A DNA stretch of 64,000 nt from Atrina japonica (GCA_030159075.1 BROG01000074.1:62001-126000); one strand, 5' to 3'; positions 12,033 to 24,564 are shown, counted from the first letter of the stretch. Program-made: numbers and translations. Notes: generated by a model from the letters alone, not told the origin.

Positions 12033-14815
12033 AAGAGGCCCACTCGGCCTTAACGGTCACCTGAGTGAAATAATACCAAGATTTGGTCCCTTTAGGGCCC
12101 CTATTGGTCCTAGCCCCTTTTCATTCGCAAACATGCAGCTTCACATGTGAAAATTTCCTGTCAATTTTGGTCATAATTGGCCCACTGGCTCTTGAGAAGA
12201 AATCGAAAATGTCTAAAATTTTGACAAAAAACGTATATTTTCTATTACTTTGGTGCCTGTGACCTTGACCTTTGAACCCATGACATTGATTGAAATTTTG
12301 TCAAAATTATCCTTAAATAATTCCTAACAGCTTTCTCATATATCTTTGTATCGTATACAATGTACAAAAGATCAATTAGTTTTAAGTTATCATGCCATTT
12401 CTGATTTGTATACAAGAGGCCCAAGAGGGCCTCAATTGCTCACCTGAGAACCATCTACACATGTGGAAAGAAAACCAAGAAGAATATGTACATGTACATG
12501 TAGGCTGATATGGCCAAGAAACATAAATATTGCTGTTTAAAGAAATTCATAAAAAAAATTCTAGAAATCAAATTTCAGCAATATTCTTGCACAAAACATT
12601 TCTTCACCTTTTATACAAGTAAAACACTTTAATGCATTATTGTGAATGCAAGGGCAAATAATTGAGGAAATCATGTAAAAATGAATGAAAATGACAAAGT
12701 CTGAAAAGACCAAAAACACATCAAAAATATATATTCTGATTTCCATGAAAAATACAAACTTGAATCATAAATCCATGTAGAACACTCAGAACTACAATGT
12801 AATCCATTTTTCAATTCATATTTGAATGGTTCTGGCGAAGAAAATTTTAAAGAAGGGTACCTTATAGAACCTACAATGTATTTTGCCCCACCCCAGATCC
12901 ACCCCTGGCCAATCTGGCTGAAAACTATAATCTTGCTTCCTGTCAGGTTTCATCAAATTTCCTTCAGTGGTTTTGAAATAAAAGCTCATAATATGAAAAA
13001 ATGCAGCCGACACCCTCTTTTTTGAAGTTTAAAAAAATTCATAAAAAATTTTAGAAATAAAATTTTGATAAAATTCTTGCTCAAAAACATTTCTACACCT
13101 CATTACAAGTAAGATACATTAAATGAATGCATCAAAGTGAATGCAAGGGGAGATAATAGAGGAAATGGTGTAAAAAATGAATGAAAATGACAAAGTCTAA
13201 AAAGACCTAAAAAAAAGTCAAAAATTCATATGAAAAATATAAAATTGAATCATATATCCATGTAGAATACTCAGAAACAATCCATTTTTCAATTCATGTA
13301 GCAGCTCTAGAGGAAGATTTTTAAAAAGGGTAACCTTTTGTGACCTATTCTTCCCTACCCTGGATCCATCCGTGGGCCAATCTGGCTGAAAAGTACCATC
13401 TTGGTAAAGTACCTTAAGCACTTGCTTCCTGTCAAATTTCGTCAAAATTCCTTTGGTGATTTTGAAACAAAAGCTGATAGTGTGAAAAATGCACCCTCTC
13501 CCCCCTCTTCTTTTTTGCAGTCTTAAAAAATTAGTAAAAATTCTAGAAATTAAATTTTGGAAAAATTCTTGCTCAAAAACATTTCTTTACCTAATTACAT
13601 GTACAAGTAAAACACATTAAAGGAATGGATCAAAGTGATGCAAGGGGAGATAATTGAGGAAATCATGCAAAAATGAATGAAAAGACCTCAAAAACCCAAC
13701 AAAAAGTAATATTCTGATTTCTATGTAAAATACAAATTTGAATAATACATCCATGTGAATTACTCAAAACAAATCTGTTTTTTTTTTAATTCATGCAGCA
13801 GTTCTGGAGAAGAAGATTTTTAAAGAGGGGTATCTTTTGGGACATATTCTGCCCTGCCCTGGATCCACCCTGGATGGTGGGTCAATCTGGCTGAAAAGTT
13901 GATAAAGGACCCTGATCACTTGCTTCCTGTCAAGTTTCATCAAAATCCCTTTGGTGATTTCAGAGAAGAAGTCAAAAATATGAAAAGTTTATGGCCGGAC
14001 AGGGAGTGATCACAATAGCTCACTTGAGCCTTCCACTAAGGTGAGCTAAAAACTGTACCCTATGTTATTTAAGTGCCTCCTAGTGGCCCGTTTATGGAGA
14101 GATTTTGTTTTCATTCACAAACTTTATAGATATTAACTTTATAGTCATGAATACAAAATCTGAAAGTCATCTGATTATTGGTTCATGAAGATTTTTAAAG
14201 ATGCACCAAGTTTTGTCCTTTTTGGAACCCTATGGGTCCTAGCCCCTTTTCATTCCAAAACTTCATGCAGCAAAATACATGGGAATGCTATATGCCAAGT
14301 TTGGTTTAAAATAGCCCACTGGTTCTTGAGAAGAAGTCCAAAATGTGTAAAATTTCCCCAAAACTAATTTTTTTCTATTTACTTTGGTGCCTGTGACCTC
14401 AGTTTTTTACCTTAAGACCTTGAAATTTTGGAAAAATGATACTTAAATAATTCCTGACAACTTTCTCATGTATCTCCTAGTGACCCGTTTATGGACATAT
14501 TTTGTTTTCATTCACAAACTTTATACCGGTAGATATTGACTTTACAATCATGCATACAAAATTTGAAAGTCATCTGATTATTGGTTCATGAGTAGAAGAT
14601 TTTAAAATATGTGCCAACTTTTGGGCCCCTATGGGGCCTAGCTCCTTTTCATTTGCAAACTTTATGTGGCTTCACATGGGGATCCTACATGCCAAGTTTG
14701 GTTAAAATTGGCCCACTGGTTCTTGAGAAGTTGAAATAGTGTAAAGGACGCACAACAGATACATGTAAATGACAATTGTAACAGGTCACCTTGAGCCTGA
14801 GGCTCAGGTGACCTA
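12033..14815 (+). mobile_element. Nested composite of non-autonomous elements with hairpin termini (outer unit)
   Basis: The outer unit starts 'aagaggcccactcggcc' with GGTCACCTGAG at 12054-12064 and ends with an inverted CTCAGGTGACC followed by CTAA. The last ~30 nt form a palindrome. Flank modules at 12060-12370, 14165-14460 and 14575-14740 are copies of each other ('cctagccccttttcatt', 'cactggNtcttgagaagaag', 'actttggtgcctgtgacct'). A second element is nested at 12412-14050. No transposase was seen. A terminal hairpin directly before CTAA recalls Helitrons; inverted ends recall MITEs. Confidence 0.55.
12412..14050 (+). repeat. Inner nested element with three ~480-bp tandem units
   Basis: It begins 'acaagaggcccaagagggcc' with GCTCACCTGAG and ends in a hairpin followed by 'aaggtgagctaaa'. 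Between these, units starting near 12535, 13020 and 13505 repeat the order 'attcttgctcaaaaacatttct', 'gcaaggggagataat', 'gatccacccNtgg' and 'cttgcttcctgtcaNNtttc'. The units are diverged, so this is an old local amplification inside the element. Confidence 0.6.
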
Positions 14816-15859
14816 AAAACATATAATGTTTTGGATGTAACTATACATTAAACAGAATCTGAATCTGGTTGTTTGTTAGTGTCATTTGCTATTACGAGTG
14901 ACATTATGTAAACCAACCGTTAATTTGCAGGGCATGTAGGCCTACGTATGCTTAAACAGGGATAGCAATTAAACTCTGCAATCAAGGAGACATCTGGGTT
15001 CATATGTCAGGATTTTTTGGACCCCAACTTCATGTTTGGAAGCCCAGAAACTTGCTCTTCTCATAATATGCTATTTAAAAGATCTTTATACGAAAACATA
15101 TTTTAAAGTAGTTCATAAACTAGATACATATAGCAAGGAATACTCAATTTAAAAGAATATCAGTTGAACTTTGTGAAAGTGTAAGATATACCCCCAAATT
15201 TTCAGAAGCCACCTAGGCTAACAAACTGTGAAATATACTAGCCCAGCTCAGTTTTTACTCACTATGGCTACGGGACCCCTGCTAATTTCTATCTCTGTTA
15301 AATGTTTAGCAACTTATCGAAAAGAAAAAGTCTACTTCATCCTAGTACGAGATTCGACATTGAATGTTTGGATAACTTGTATAATAAATGTTTTTTATTT
15401 CTGTATCTGTTTGTTTATATTTATTCATACATTTATCAGACTAAACTTGCTATTGAAAAGTTACATACATGATAAGCAGTTATAACTAGAGACTTGTGAA
15501 AGTCTGAATTGCTTAATAAATGGTTTCCAAGTCTTGTATGCCTGACCAGGTAGAATCTAGTAGATCTATAACAATTCAATGAATCTAGAAAATAGTTTAC
15601 CATTAATTGATATTTTAAGTGTAGGAGTCACCTCTGAAGTTGAAACAAAAGTTAATATGAGAGAGAAACCTAGGGATAACCAAATCCAGGGTTCACAAAA
15701 CCGATGGAAATCAAGGATCGCTGAGATGCTTGGGCTGGCGAGTGATAGATTTTAGAATAGATTAATGACATCTAAAGACGTGGCAATATGACTTACAATC
15801 CTATTGTTACACTTTTAATAGATAAATGTAATCAATGAATCTGGAATCCATTGTACAAA
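14816..15859. other. Intergenic, nothing recognised
   Basis: About 1 kb of AT-rich sequence without a supported exon, RNA gene or repeat. The 85-codon ORF at 15228-15485 has no recognisable motif and is probably chance. Confidence 0.5.
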
Positions 15860-16240
15860 CTAATTTTTGAGGGTGGAGGAAAGGAACTTTAGGATAGCAG
15901 GGAAATATTGTGATTGATGCACAAGGCAGAAATAATTCATAATGATCCCAGAGAGGCTTTTGAACCAGTGACCTTGATATTTGCTCACGACTTGCATCAT
16001 ATACTCCGATTCACATAATTTGGCAGGGCAGAGTAACCTTTTGATTATCATTCAGATGGTTCTACTCAAATTTCGGTTATGACAAATTGCACAGGAAAAA
16101 CATTTTATTCCTCACTGGATACTCTCTTATGTATTGTGACAAGTACATCTAGGAACGATTACTCTAGTCAGTGTAATTTTAATGTTATGCTTTATTACCT
16201 AATATTTAAACTCATCCAGGTCAAGACAGGGTTAGTTTAA
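15860..16240 (-). mobile_element. Dispersed SINE-like repeat
   Basis: It shares about 140 nt in inverted orientation with 5020-5160 ('actctcttatgtattgtgacaagta'). It also carries a B-box-like 'ggttcaaaagcc' on the minus strand near 15965. Element borders are not defined. Confidence 0.45.
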
Positions 16241-16471
16241 ACATATTTTATTTCTGTCAATAGTTGTACAATAATAATAATACAGCAGCAGAACAATATA
16301 TTTGACAAAATAGAGGATTGGAAAAAAAAGCTTAAAGCTTATATAAATTCCTCTCCCAAGTGTTTAGTGAGCAGAAATTTGAGGCTAAGTCAGCACAACA
16401 TAACAGAAATATAAATAGGAAGAGGAAAGGTTGAAAAAGTAAAAGAAGTAAAATGCTGAACATGATAGTAG

Positions 16472-16473
<2 letters not shown>

Positions 16474-16541
<68 letters not shown>
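16474..16541. repeat. (GA)n microsatellite at the 3' end of the LINE
   Basis: About 34 uninterrupted GA units lie about 130 nt past the end of the LINE ORF2, on the element's 3' side. CR1/L2-type elements often end in short tandem repeats, so this may be the tail. It may equally be an unrelated microsatellite. Confidence 0.8.
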
Positions 16542-16544
<3 letters not shown>

Positions 16545-16671
16545 AATTAATAAGGGAAAATATGAGTTATATAATGGCGAAATCAAATAAGATAATGGCT
16601 ACTATATCTGTGCAGAGTGTTTCAATGGGTTTTAACAAGATAATTAACGATACAAAAGTTAATGTAAAATA

Positions 16672-19600
16672 TCAACAAAATCTCCTGCTTCTAATTATGA
16701 AGTCTTGAACAGATAAGAAGATGTTTTTATTAAAGTCAAATGGTTTAGATTCATCACCGTAAAGCAGAAGGTCACTATTTACAGGTAGATTTATTAGGCT
16801 AAGAAAGCGGGTGCGTAGATTTGTGTATAAAGGACAATATATAAGGTAATGTGTAGTAGACTCGATTTCACCACAAATGCAATAAGGTTCAGGCACTAGA
16901 TTTCGAAGATATAGATCATGATTAAGTGAGCTACAGCACATTCTTAGTCGAGCGTGAAGGATTTGTCCACGACGACTGCCTACGAAAAAGTACGATGGGA
17001 TGGATATAGGCTTATAGTGTATCTCAAGCGCCTGCTTAAAAGAGGAAAGTGTAGTTGAATTTTTGATTGTCAATGGTAGCTCGTTCCAAAGACGGACACA
17101 AGAAGGAAAGAAGCTATTTAGGTGATTTGTTGTTCTACTTTGTTGGTGTGCGAAGTTTTGAGAGTTCCTCGTATTGTAAGAGTGAAGCTCATTATGAAGG
17201 GGAGGGGTTAATTGAGTTAGATATTCAGGTGCAAGACCGTTTTTAATTTTGTAGAACTGGATGAGTTTATGTTTTTCACGTCTAATTTTTAGTTTATCCC
17301 ACCCACATTCGTTATATAAGAGAGTAGTACTAGTAAGTTTGGTTGCACCCGTTACTATGCGCGCGGCTTCCAGGTTTACATATTCTAATTTATCACTGTA
17401 ATAAGATGGACAATTATCAAAAATGATATCTGCATATTCTAGGACAGGTCTGATAAAAGAAAAATACATTGTTTGAAGGGTTTTACGATCGAGGTCAAAA
17501 TTTGAGCTTTCTGAGTATGTTTATTTTTTTGTTAGCTTTCTGTATTATATTGTCGATGTGGTTATCCCACTGACACTTGTTATTGAAAGTAAGACCGAGG
17601 TGTTTATGAGTGGTAACTTCCTGGACAGGTAAGTCATTGAAGAATAAAGTTGGATGGGGTACTTGTTGTGTTTTTCTTGATATTAGCATTGTTTCTGTTT
17701 TGTTAGGGTTAAACTTAACTAACCATTTTTTAGACCAAGCGTGAACTTTTAGGAGGTCAGCATTAAGTTTTTCAGCGGATGAAATGGGATTATCAATGAT
17801 AAGATATATGGATGTATCATCTGCAAATAATTTTATATTGCAACCTATGTCATTAACTATATCGTTAATAAAAATTAAAAAGAAAAGTGGACCTAGGATG
17901 GAGCCCTGGGGGACACCAGCATTAATTTCAATAATATCGGATTCATTTCCGTTAATAATGACTCTTTGTTTACGCCCAGATAGATAACTTTTAATCCAAA
18001 GGAGTAGCCCACCCGTAATGCCAAGTTTTTCAATTTTAAGAAGTAGTCCAAAATGCCCAAACTCTATCAAAGGCTTTGCTTATATCAAAAAATATAGCTC
18101 TGATTTCCTTACCATTATCTAACGCAGTAGAAAACTCATTGGATATGTATAATAGTTGGTTAATAGTTGAGTCGCCTTTACGGAAGCCAGATTGGTGTTG
18201 GGATAACAAATTATGATTATTAATAAAGTTATGGATATATCTGTAGACACATTTTTCAAATACCTTGCTTATTATGGAGAGCAATGAAATTGGTCTATAA
18301 TTATTAACTAGCTTAGGATCATCTTTCTTGAAAACAGGTACTACATTAGCTAATTTCCAATTTTCTGGATATATTTTTAATAATAATGATAAGTTAAATA
18401 ATTTGCTGAGAGGAATTGATAGTTCGTTTATGGATTCCTTAAGTAGCACGGAACTAAGTTTGTCAGGGCCCACAGCTTTATTTGTATCTAAAGTCTTTAA
18501 AATATCGGACACATCTTCCGGGGTGATTTCAATTTTATCAAGACTTTCTGAGGGAATACTATTGGAATTTTGAAAAGAAGACAAATCTAGAACTGTATTG
18601 TCGATTATAGATTGAGATGCAAAATAATTATTTAAGAGGTTTGCTTTTTCCTGATCATCTGTGACAGATTGGCCATTCTCTGAGAGCAGAACATTTATTC
18701 CTGAACTTTGGGATGATAGACTTGAAATTTCTTTAACTAGTTTCCACCAATCTTTACTACTGAATTTTATTATTAATAATTTTATTACACAGGGACTTAT
18801 GATAATTAGCTTTTGCACACCTTAATAGATTAACAACTCTGTTCCTAATGATTTTAAATTTTTGCCATATGGAATTATTTTTTGTTTTTTTTAGCTCTTA
18901 TTCTTAATCTATTCCTTTTCCGCATAAGTTTTTTAATTTCATTGTTTAACCAGGGTAGATCGTTATTTCTAATAAATATTGTACGATTTGGTATAGCTTC
19001 TGACGCGATTTCTAAGATTTTTTCTGTAAAATTACTTGTTATATCGTTTATGTTATCAGATACATCCAGTATCGAGTTCCAGTCAGTATTTTCTAGGTTA
19101 CTTCTGTACCTTACATAATCACCTTGTTGATATAGCCAAATTTTCCTATAGGTATTACGGGGTTTTTAATTTTTCAGAGTTAATAAGTGAGATAATAGGT
19201 CGATGATATCTTATATTTACATCTAGAAAGGGTTCACAGACTGCACTGTATAGAATATTGTTGGGATTATTTGTGATCAGAAGATCTATAAGAGAGGACG
19301 AGTTTTCCGATATACAGGTTGGATTAGAAATTGTTTGGTATAAATTGAAATTACTGGTTATGTTTTTAATTTAGTTTCTCTTTTACACAACTGATTTTCA
19401 TTAAAGTCTCCTGTTATTATAACATTTTTAATTTTAGTATCTATTGCCATTTCAATTGATAATTCGATAAAATTCCATAAATTACTGTTGCTGTTAGGCG
19501 GTCTATAAAATGTTCCTAGTAAATATAAATCGGTTTTCAATTGGAATTGTATCCACACGCATTCAATGTCAGTAAGTTCCAAGTCCGTTCGTCTTTTAGC

Positions 19601-20089
19601 CGCTAGGTTTTCTTTACAATAGACAATTACTCCCCCACCAGGTCGGTCGGGACGGTCTTTTCTAAAAGGGGTATCAAAACCCGATAAACGTATATTGTCT
19701 GTAGCAACAGATTGGTTAAGCCAACTTTCTGTGAAACAGAGGATATCAAATTCTTTTAAATTTGCTTCAATTACATCTAGTTTTGGTTTTAAGCTCTGTA
19801 TATTTAAATGCATAAGTGATATGAACTTACTTTTGTTAAGGGAGAAGAAACTTGATGAATTAGAATTGTCGGTACTAGTCGTATCAGACGATTGTGTATC
19901 AAAGGAGGGACCGGGGTTTGTTTCTATGTCACCACAGATGATCAAAATTATGATAAAGAATATATAAGTTATATTACATACAAAATCAAACGCACAGGAG
20001 ATATCAAGGTAAATACACATCATAGGACAACACACCCTGTTATTGAAATTACCTATTCTGGCTCTATACATGGAAATTGAGACATCCAT
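16672..20089 (-). pseudogene. LINE ORF2: 2A-like leader, endonuclease, reverse transcriptase (frame-broken)
   Basis: The order is: a hydrophobic leader (residues ~34-52) and GDIETNPGP; an endonuclease (LMHLNIQSLKPKLD, CFTESWLN, RPGGGVIVY, ITGDFN); RT blocks (NYRPISLLSIISKVFEK, FRKGDSTINQLL, DISKAFDRVW, AGVPQGSILGPLFF, FADDTSIY at 17827-17816); and a C-terminal CICGE...THYLIYC knuckle with the end RSRRF. The frame changes at about 19365, 19160, 18880, 18766, 18057 and 17498. Each is a one-base gain or loss at or beside a homopolymer run, while the sense between them is clean. This is either a young relic or a copy with assembly errors. Confidence 0.85.
19907..19933 (-). other. 2A-like ribosome-skipping motif GDIETNPGP
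   Basis: Residues 53-61 of the ORF2 reading read GDIETNPGP, matching the 2A core D(V/I)ExNPGP. It directly follows a stretch of mostly Ile/Phe/Leu. 2A-like sequences are known at the N-terminus of some LINE ORFs in invertebrates, where the ribosome releases the chain between the final Gly and Pro. Activity here is inferred from the motif. Confidence 0.8.
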
Positions 20090-20284
20090 TATGTAACTGA
20101 AGAGTCCCAGATATCATAGTAGTGAGCCAGGATAGGTAAAATGCTTGGGAAGTTTGTAGCCAATAAAAAGGTAGATATAAATCGCCATAGAAAACAACAA
20201 AAATTAACAGCATTACTGTAAATACAGAAAAAATAAACAACTAACATATGTACAAGGAGAATACAAAATAAAGACATGTAGAAA

Positions 20285-21460
20285 AAGATGGGTATTGTAC
20301 CCTTCTAAAAGTGGTACCTTAGATTGTTCAGTTGAGTTACTTTGGTGCAAGTGTACTCAAACCCTTTCAATACACAGTGGAGCATGTCATTCAGGTATAC
20401 AGGGGTGATAGGGTCTGGACATGTTAAATTTCATATACACACAGTAGATAGGTGATAATAACAAGTGATGTTATACAGTTACGAAAGATGAGGAGGATAA
20501 ACACAGCATGATACGGGTAATGCAATAGGAATATACGTAATGACAAAACCTTTCAATTCATAGTACGTCAATATAGGCCATGCCATTCGGATATATATGG
20601 GTGATAGGGTTTGTACAAGATTAATTTTTTATGTATATACATATAGTATGTAGGCTACGTGATAAAAACAAGTGATACAATACAAAGACAAACGTTCGTA
20701 GTTAATCAAAAGTAAACGAACAACGAGGAGAATAAATACAGCATGATACGGGTGATGCAATAGGAATATACGTAACGACAATTTAAGTCCTTTCAATTCA
20801 TAGTGGGGTCAGAATAGGCGATGCTATTCGGCTATACGGGGGTGATATGGTTAGTACAAGATGAATTTTTATATATACACACAGCAGGTAGGTTACGTGA
20901 TAAAAACAAGTGATACAATACAAAGACAAACGTTCGTAGTTAAACAAAAGTAACGAACAACGAGGAGAATAAATACAGCGTGATACGGGTGATGCAATAG
21001 GAGTTTACGTAGCGACAAGTCCTTTCAATTCATAGTGGGTCAGTATAGGCGATGCCATTCGGATATACGGGGGTGATAGGGTTTGTACAAGATGAATTTT
21101 TATATATACACACAGCAGGTAGGTCAAGTTACGTGATAAAAACAAGTGATACAAAACAAAGACAAACGTTCGTAGATAAACAAAAGTAACGAACAACGAG
21201 GAGAATAAATACAACATGATACAGGTGATGCGTAGGCCCTAGCTGGAGCAGGAGGTCAATAGGCCATGTCATTCGGGTATACGGGGGTGGTAGGATTAAA
21301 TTTCATTTGCACACAGTATGTAGATGATAATTAAATAGCAAGTGGAATAAGTGATGCAGTACAAAAACTAGCGTTCGTAGTTAAACAAAAGTGACAAACG
21401 ATGAGGAGCCGGAGGATATGACAGCATGATACGGGTGGTGCAGTAGGAATATACGTTATA
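20285..21460. repeat. Tandem array, ~235-bp unit, about 5 copies, between LINE ORF1 and ORF2
   Basis: Units begin 'gatacgggtgatgcaatagg' near 20511, 20744, 20981, 21218 and 21429 (partial), with an older copy upstream of 20511. Shared blocks include 'gccattcggatatacggggg', 'gataaaaacaagtgataca' and 'acgaggagaataaataca'. The copy at 21218-21428 is the most diverged. Confidence 0.85.
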
Positions 21461-22064
21461 ATTCACCAAGGTAAAATTTGGAGCAACTACCAAATTGCAG
21501 TAGCCTTCTAAATTTCGCTGATAATACCGAGTTGGTATGAGAACAAACACAGACTACTACAGTATAGTTGAATTATCTATATATCGCAGTGCGGTTGGAT
21601 AGTAATTAGTAAAATTTTACGGTTTCAGTAACCATAAAATAATCATATGGCCACTAAAACAGTAGCAGATACATGTATATAATAGACTGGCTAGTTTAAA
21701 TGTAATCAGATTGGAAAATACACTGTGGCCTAACAAATTTGGCCTAAAAAAAACTATCTTAATATATAATAAATTTACAATTACAAGTTAACAGAATTTA
21801 CTAGAGTAGGTCACAATTCTGATGGGTTGATCATGGGAGACATAATTATAATATACATAGTAAGTTATAGCGACTATGTGATTAACTAATACACTAATGG
21901 ACTCGACCTGGGCTGACAGGTCATGTCGAGCACGTGATGAGCGGGTTGCGCCGATATAGAAAGTTTTTGACACACCCAATAAAATAGCGAAACAGTGTTT
22001 GTAAACACAGAACACGTGGACGACACAGAGTAACGGAAAAAATATCACATGTCACAAGTGTAGA

Positions 22065-22996
22065 CTATCCGAGGAGTTTGTTTACGTTTAGAAGGTGGTC
22101 TGAATTAATGATAAGGTGTTTCCTGTCGGAGAAGTCAACAACAAAGATTTTGCCGTCCCACACAAAGGAGCTCTTAGCCTTTTTTTTCCTAACAAGTTCT
22201 CGGCATTGGTATGCTAACTTGGCACGCGTTTTAGTAAGTTCCTGGTTAACTGAGATTGATCTCATTCCTTCAATATTGCGGAGATTCCGGCTATCTCGGA
22301 TTAATTGGTGACGGACATGATAATTAGTAATCCGCGCTATAATAGCCCGGGGCTTGCCATTCTGCGATCTGCCAACTCGATGTGATACAGTCAGATCCTC
22401 CCTAGACAGGGGAACACCAAGATCCGAGGCGATTTCCATCACAGCAGAATCCGTGTCGGTTTTAGCCTCATCAACGCCGAAAATGCGTACACAATTCCTC
22501 CTGGAATACATTTCGAGTTCGTCGATTTGGGCCCTTAGCTGTTTGTTTTCGTCAGAAAGAGATTCAATACACCCGATAAGACTGGTGGCGAGGGCTGGAT
22601 CTCGGAAGACATAATACCCTTCACAGCAGCGGCGATACGCATAATGTCATCGTCGGAGATGGATGAGACAGCAGAAGTCGGACCAGAAGAAACGGTAGTG
22701 GGCGGATCCTTAGATTTAAGTTCAGTATGAATAGAGGCAGGTGCATGTGGAATTGGAGTAGATGCAAAGGGACCTGGGAACGAACCAGGCGTGGTCGGCT
22801 TAGAATGAAGCAGTGATGCAATTTTCGTATGTAGTGACTCCGACAGTAGGCCCTGGGCAGGAATGGTTCCTGGTGATGCCTCAAGTGGGTTCAATCCAGT
22901 AATATTCTGACGTTTAGACAGATGAGAGGCGGATGGACTCAGAGAGAGATCATCAGAGGAGTGATGCGAATATTTACGCTTGTCGTAGTCGTTCAT
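22065..22996 (-). pseudogene. LINE ORF1 (RNA-binding-type protein), one frame break
   Basis: The N-terminal part (22996 to about 22612) is Ser/Pro-rich and ends in a helix-like segment. The C-terminal part (to 22065) reads ENKQLRAQIDELEMYSRRNC then VRIFGV, VSHRVGRSQNGKPRAIIARI and VWDGKIFVV. That is the coiled coil plus RRM-like core typical of ORF1 proteins of L1/CR1-type LINEs. The frame changes near 22602-22625. ORF1 and ORF2 are separated by 1976 nt, unusual for a compact LINE. Confidence 0.75.
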
Positions 22997-23224
22997 GTTT
23001 ACGTGGTAGGGAGTCCAGCTGTGACAGTGTGAGTAGTTCTCAACGACGAAAGTTATGAATCAATTTGAAAATGTAAAGTCTCTTACCACGTTGAAAAACT
23101 GGAATAAAATCACTTGAAATTTCACATTAGTCCTTAATTTTCTTTATGAGTTGACGTCATACCACTTATAGAAGTTTAAAACACTTTTAAATCATCTTTT
23201 TCCAGAGAATTTCCAGAGAGTTGG

Positions 23225-23345
23225 AAAGACGGCTGACTTAGTCAACGCATGCGCTCTTCCAAGACAGGGTTCACGAGACTCCATCCCACCAGGTTATATG
23301 GATTTTACTACGCAGCTCAAATGTATTTTGGCTCAGTTAACTTCC
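23225..23345 (+). mobile_element. tRNA-like SINE head fragment
   Basis: It has an A-box-like 'ggctgacttagtcaacgcatgcgc' and a B-box-like 'agggttcacgagactcc', followed by 'ccaggttatatggattttact', which is shared with the SINE at 4722-4990. No tail was found, so this is a fragment. Confidence 0.45.
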
Positions 23346-24008
23346 GTTGTTTTGTAACTTTCTTCAAGGTGCCACATAGTTTTATCCTTGTTGCTTTGGC
23401 TTTTTTTTAAAAAAATTATTTTTGCATTTCACTTATCAAATTTCTTTAGACCTATATAAAATTGCATGACTTTGTTATCAATTTTTCACTCCAATATAGA
23501 ATCCTATTCATATTCCAGTTGTGGGCATATCATTTATGTAACTTATTTTGCTCTCATAGAGGGACAGGTCATGCAGAAAACTTGACAATCTTTTTGTCCA
23601 TGTCAGTGGTCATTTAAGTGCTTTATATAATTTTTTTCATGACTGGTATCTATTCATACAGATCCAACTCGTAAATATAAAGTATTGGTTTTAGTGCTTT
23701 GTATAATGTACATGTACATTTTATATATAAATATTTGGGTTTCATTTGCCTTTAAGGTTTTCTGAATTTATGAAAAAGTCAGTTAAACTGCTGATGAATT
23801 GTGCAATAAGGGAAGCTTTCAGTAAATAATTACTGTAGAATCAGAAAATTTCATTGTGGTTTTTTTAATTCATATATCAATGAAGTTAAAACCTTGATAA
23901 AATTTTGCATAAATTATAATAAGTAACAATAAAGGGTTCCTCTACACACAAGTTTTTTATTTCAACAGAATTTAATGTTACTGAATTTGTTTTATTTTCT
24001 GATTATAT

Positions 24009-24180
24009 GGTATAAAGTAAAACCTGCTATAGCAGTCACCTCTATATAAGGATTACCTGCTTATAAAGGCCAGTTTTTTTTCAAGTCCCTTGACTGCATA
24101 CTTCAACTAAATTGGTCACTTGCATATAAAGGTCAATATTTTCTGGAACTTTGGGTTGCCCCTATATACAGGTTTTATAT
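24009..24180 (+). mobile_element. MITE-like element, copy 1
   Basis: It begins 'taaagtaaaacctgctatagc' and ends 'tacaggtttta', so the ends are inverted. Internal blocks ('accacctctatataaggattacctg', 'ctgcatacttcaactaaattg') match 61490-61680 in direct orientation. It lies upstream of the ALKBH7 3' end. Confidence 0.6.
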
Positions 24181-24564
24181 AACGTATAATCAAATATGAC
24201 ATTAACAGAGACATATATATGTATCAGACATAAATGACTTACAAGTAAATAAATCTTGTTACATTTTGTATTTTTATTATCATTTAACATAATAAGTTGT
24301 ATATTTACAAACTAAAACAAACAAATACAATCATACACACAGATTCAATCCTGCCAAATTCCTTAATGAAAACATTTATATAATATATGATGTATGAAAG
24401 ATTGATCTGAGGGTCTAAGACCTCAAGCTATGAATAAATCAAGAAAAATAAATTATATTGTGTAACACCACTCACATATAGTGGTTTTCTGTATATTTCA
24501 GTTTGTAACTTGTTCTGTAAATTCTGTAATTCACATTTTCTCCAATAACATCCTTGATTATTGG

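Larger units (their letters stand above)
16474..23010 (-). mobile_element. Non-LTR retrotransposon (LINE), CR1/L2-like, with ORF1, tandem array and ORF2
   Basis: A 6.5-kb minus-strand element lies between NDUFB6 and ALKBH7. From its 5' side it has an ORF1 (22996-22065), a ~2-kb spacer filled largely with ~235-bp tandem copies (20285-21460), an ORF2 with apurinic-like endonuclease and reverse transcriptase (20089-16672), and a (GA)n run. The order and motifs fit the Jockey-superfamily CR1/L2 group. Both ORFs are broken, so the copy is not autonomous as assembled. The borders are approximate, since no target-site duplication was identified. Confidence 0.8.

Noticed and set aside
12822..13445. 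Small ORFs on both strands in the 12-14 kb region
   Set aside because: They arise from the ~480-bp tandem units of a non-autonomous element and are not conserved between units.
15228..15485. 85-codon ORF with hydrophobic C-terminus
   Set aside because: AT-rich intergenic sequence gives Phe/Ile/Leu-rich ORFs by chance. No motif, no splice context.
16332..16586. 84-codon ORF with (SL)n
   Set aside because: It is translation of the (GA)n microsatellite.
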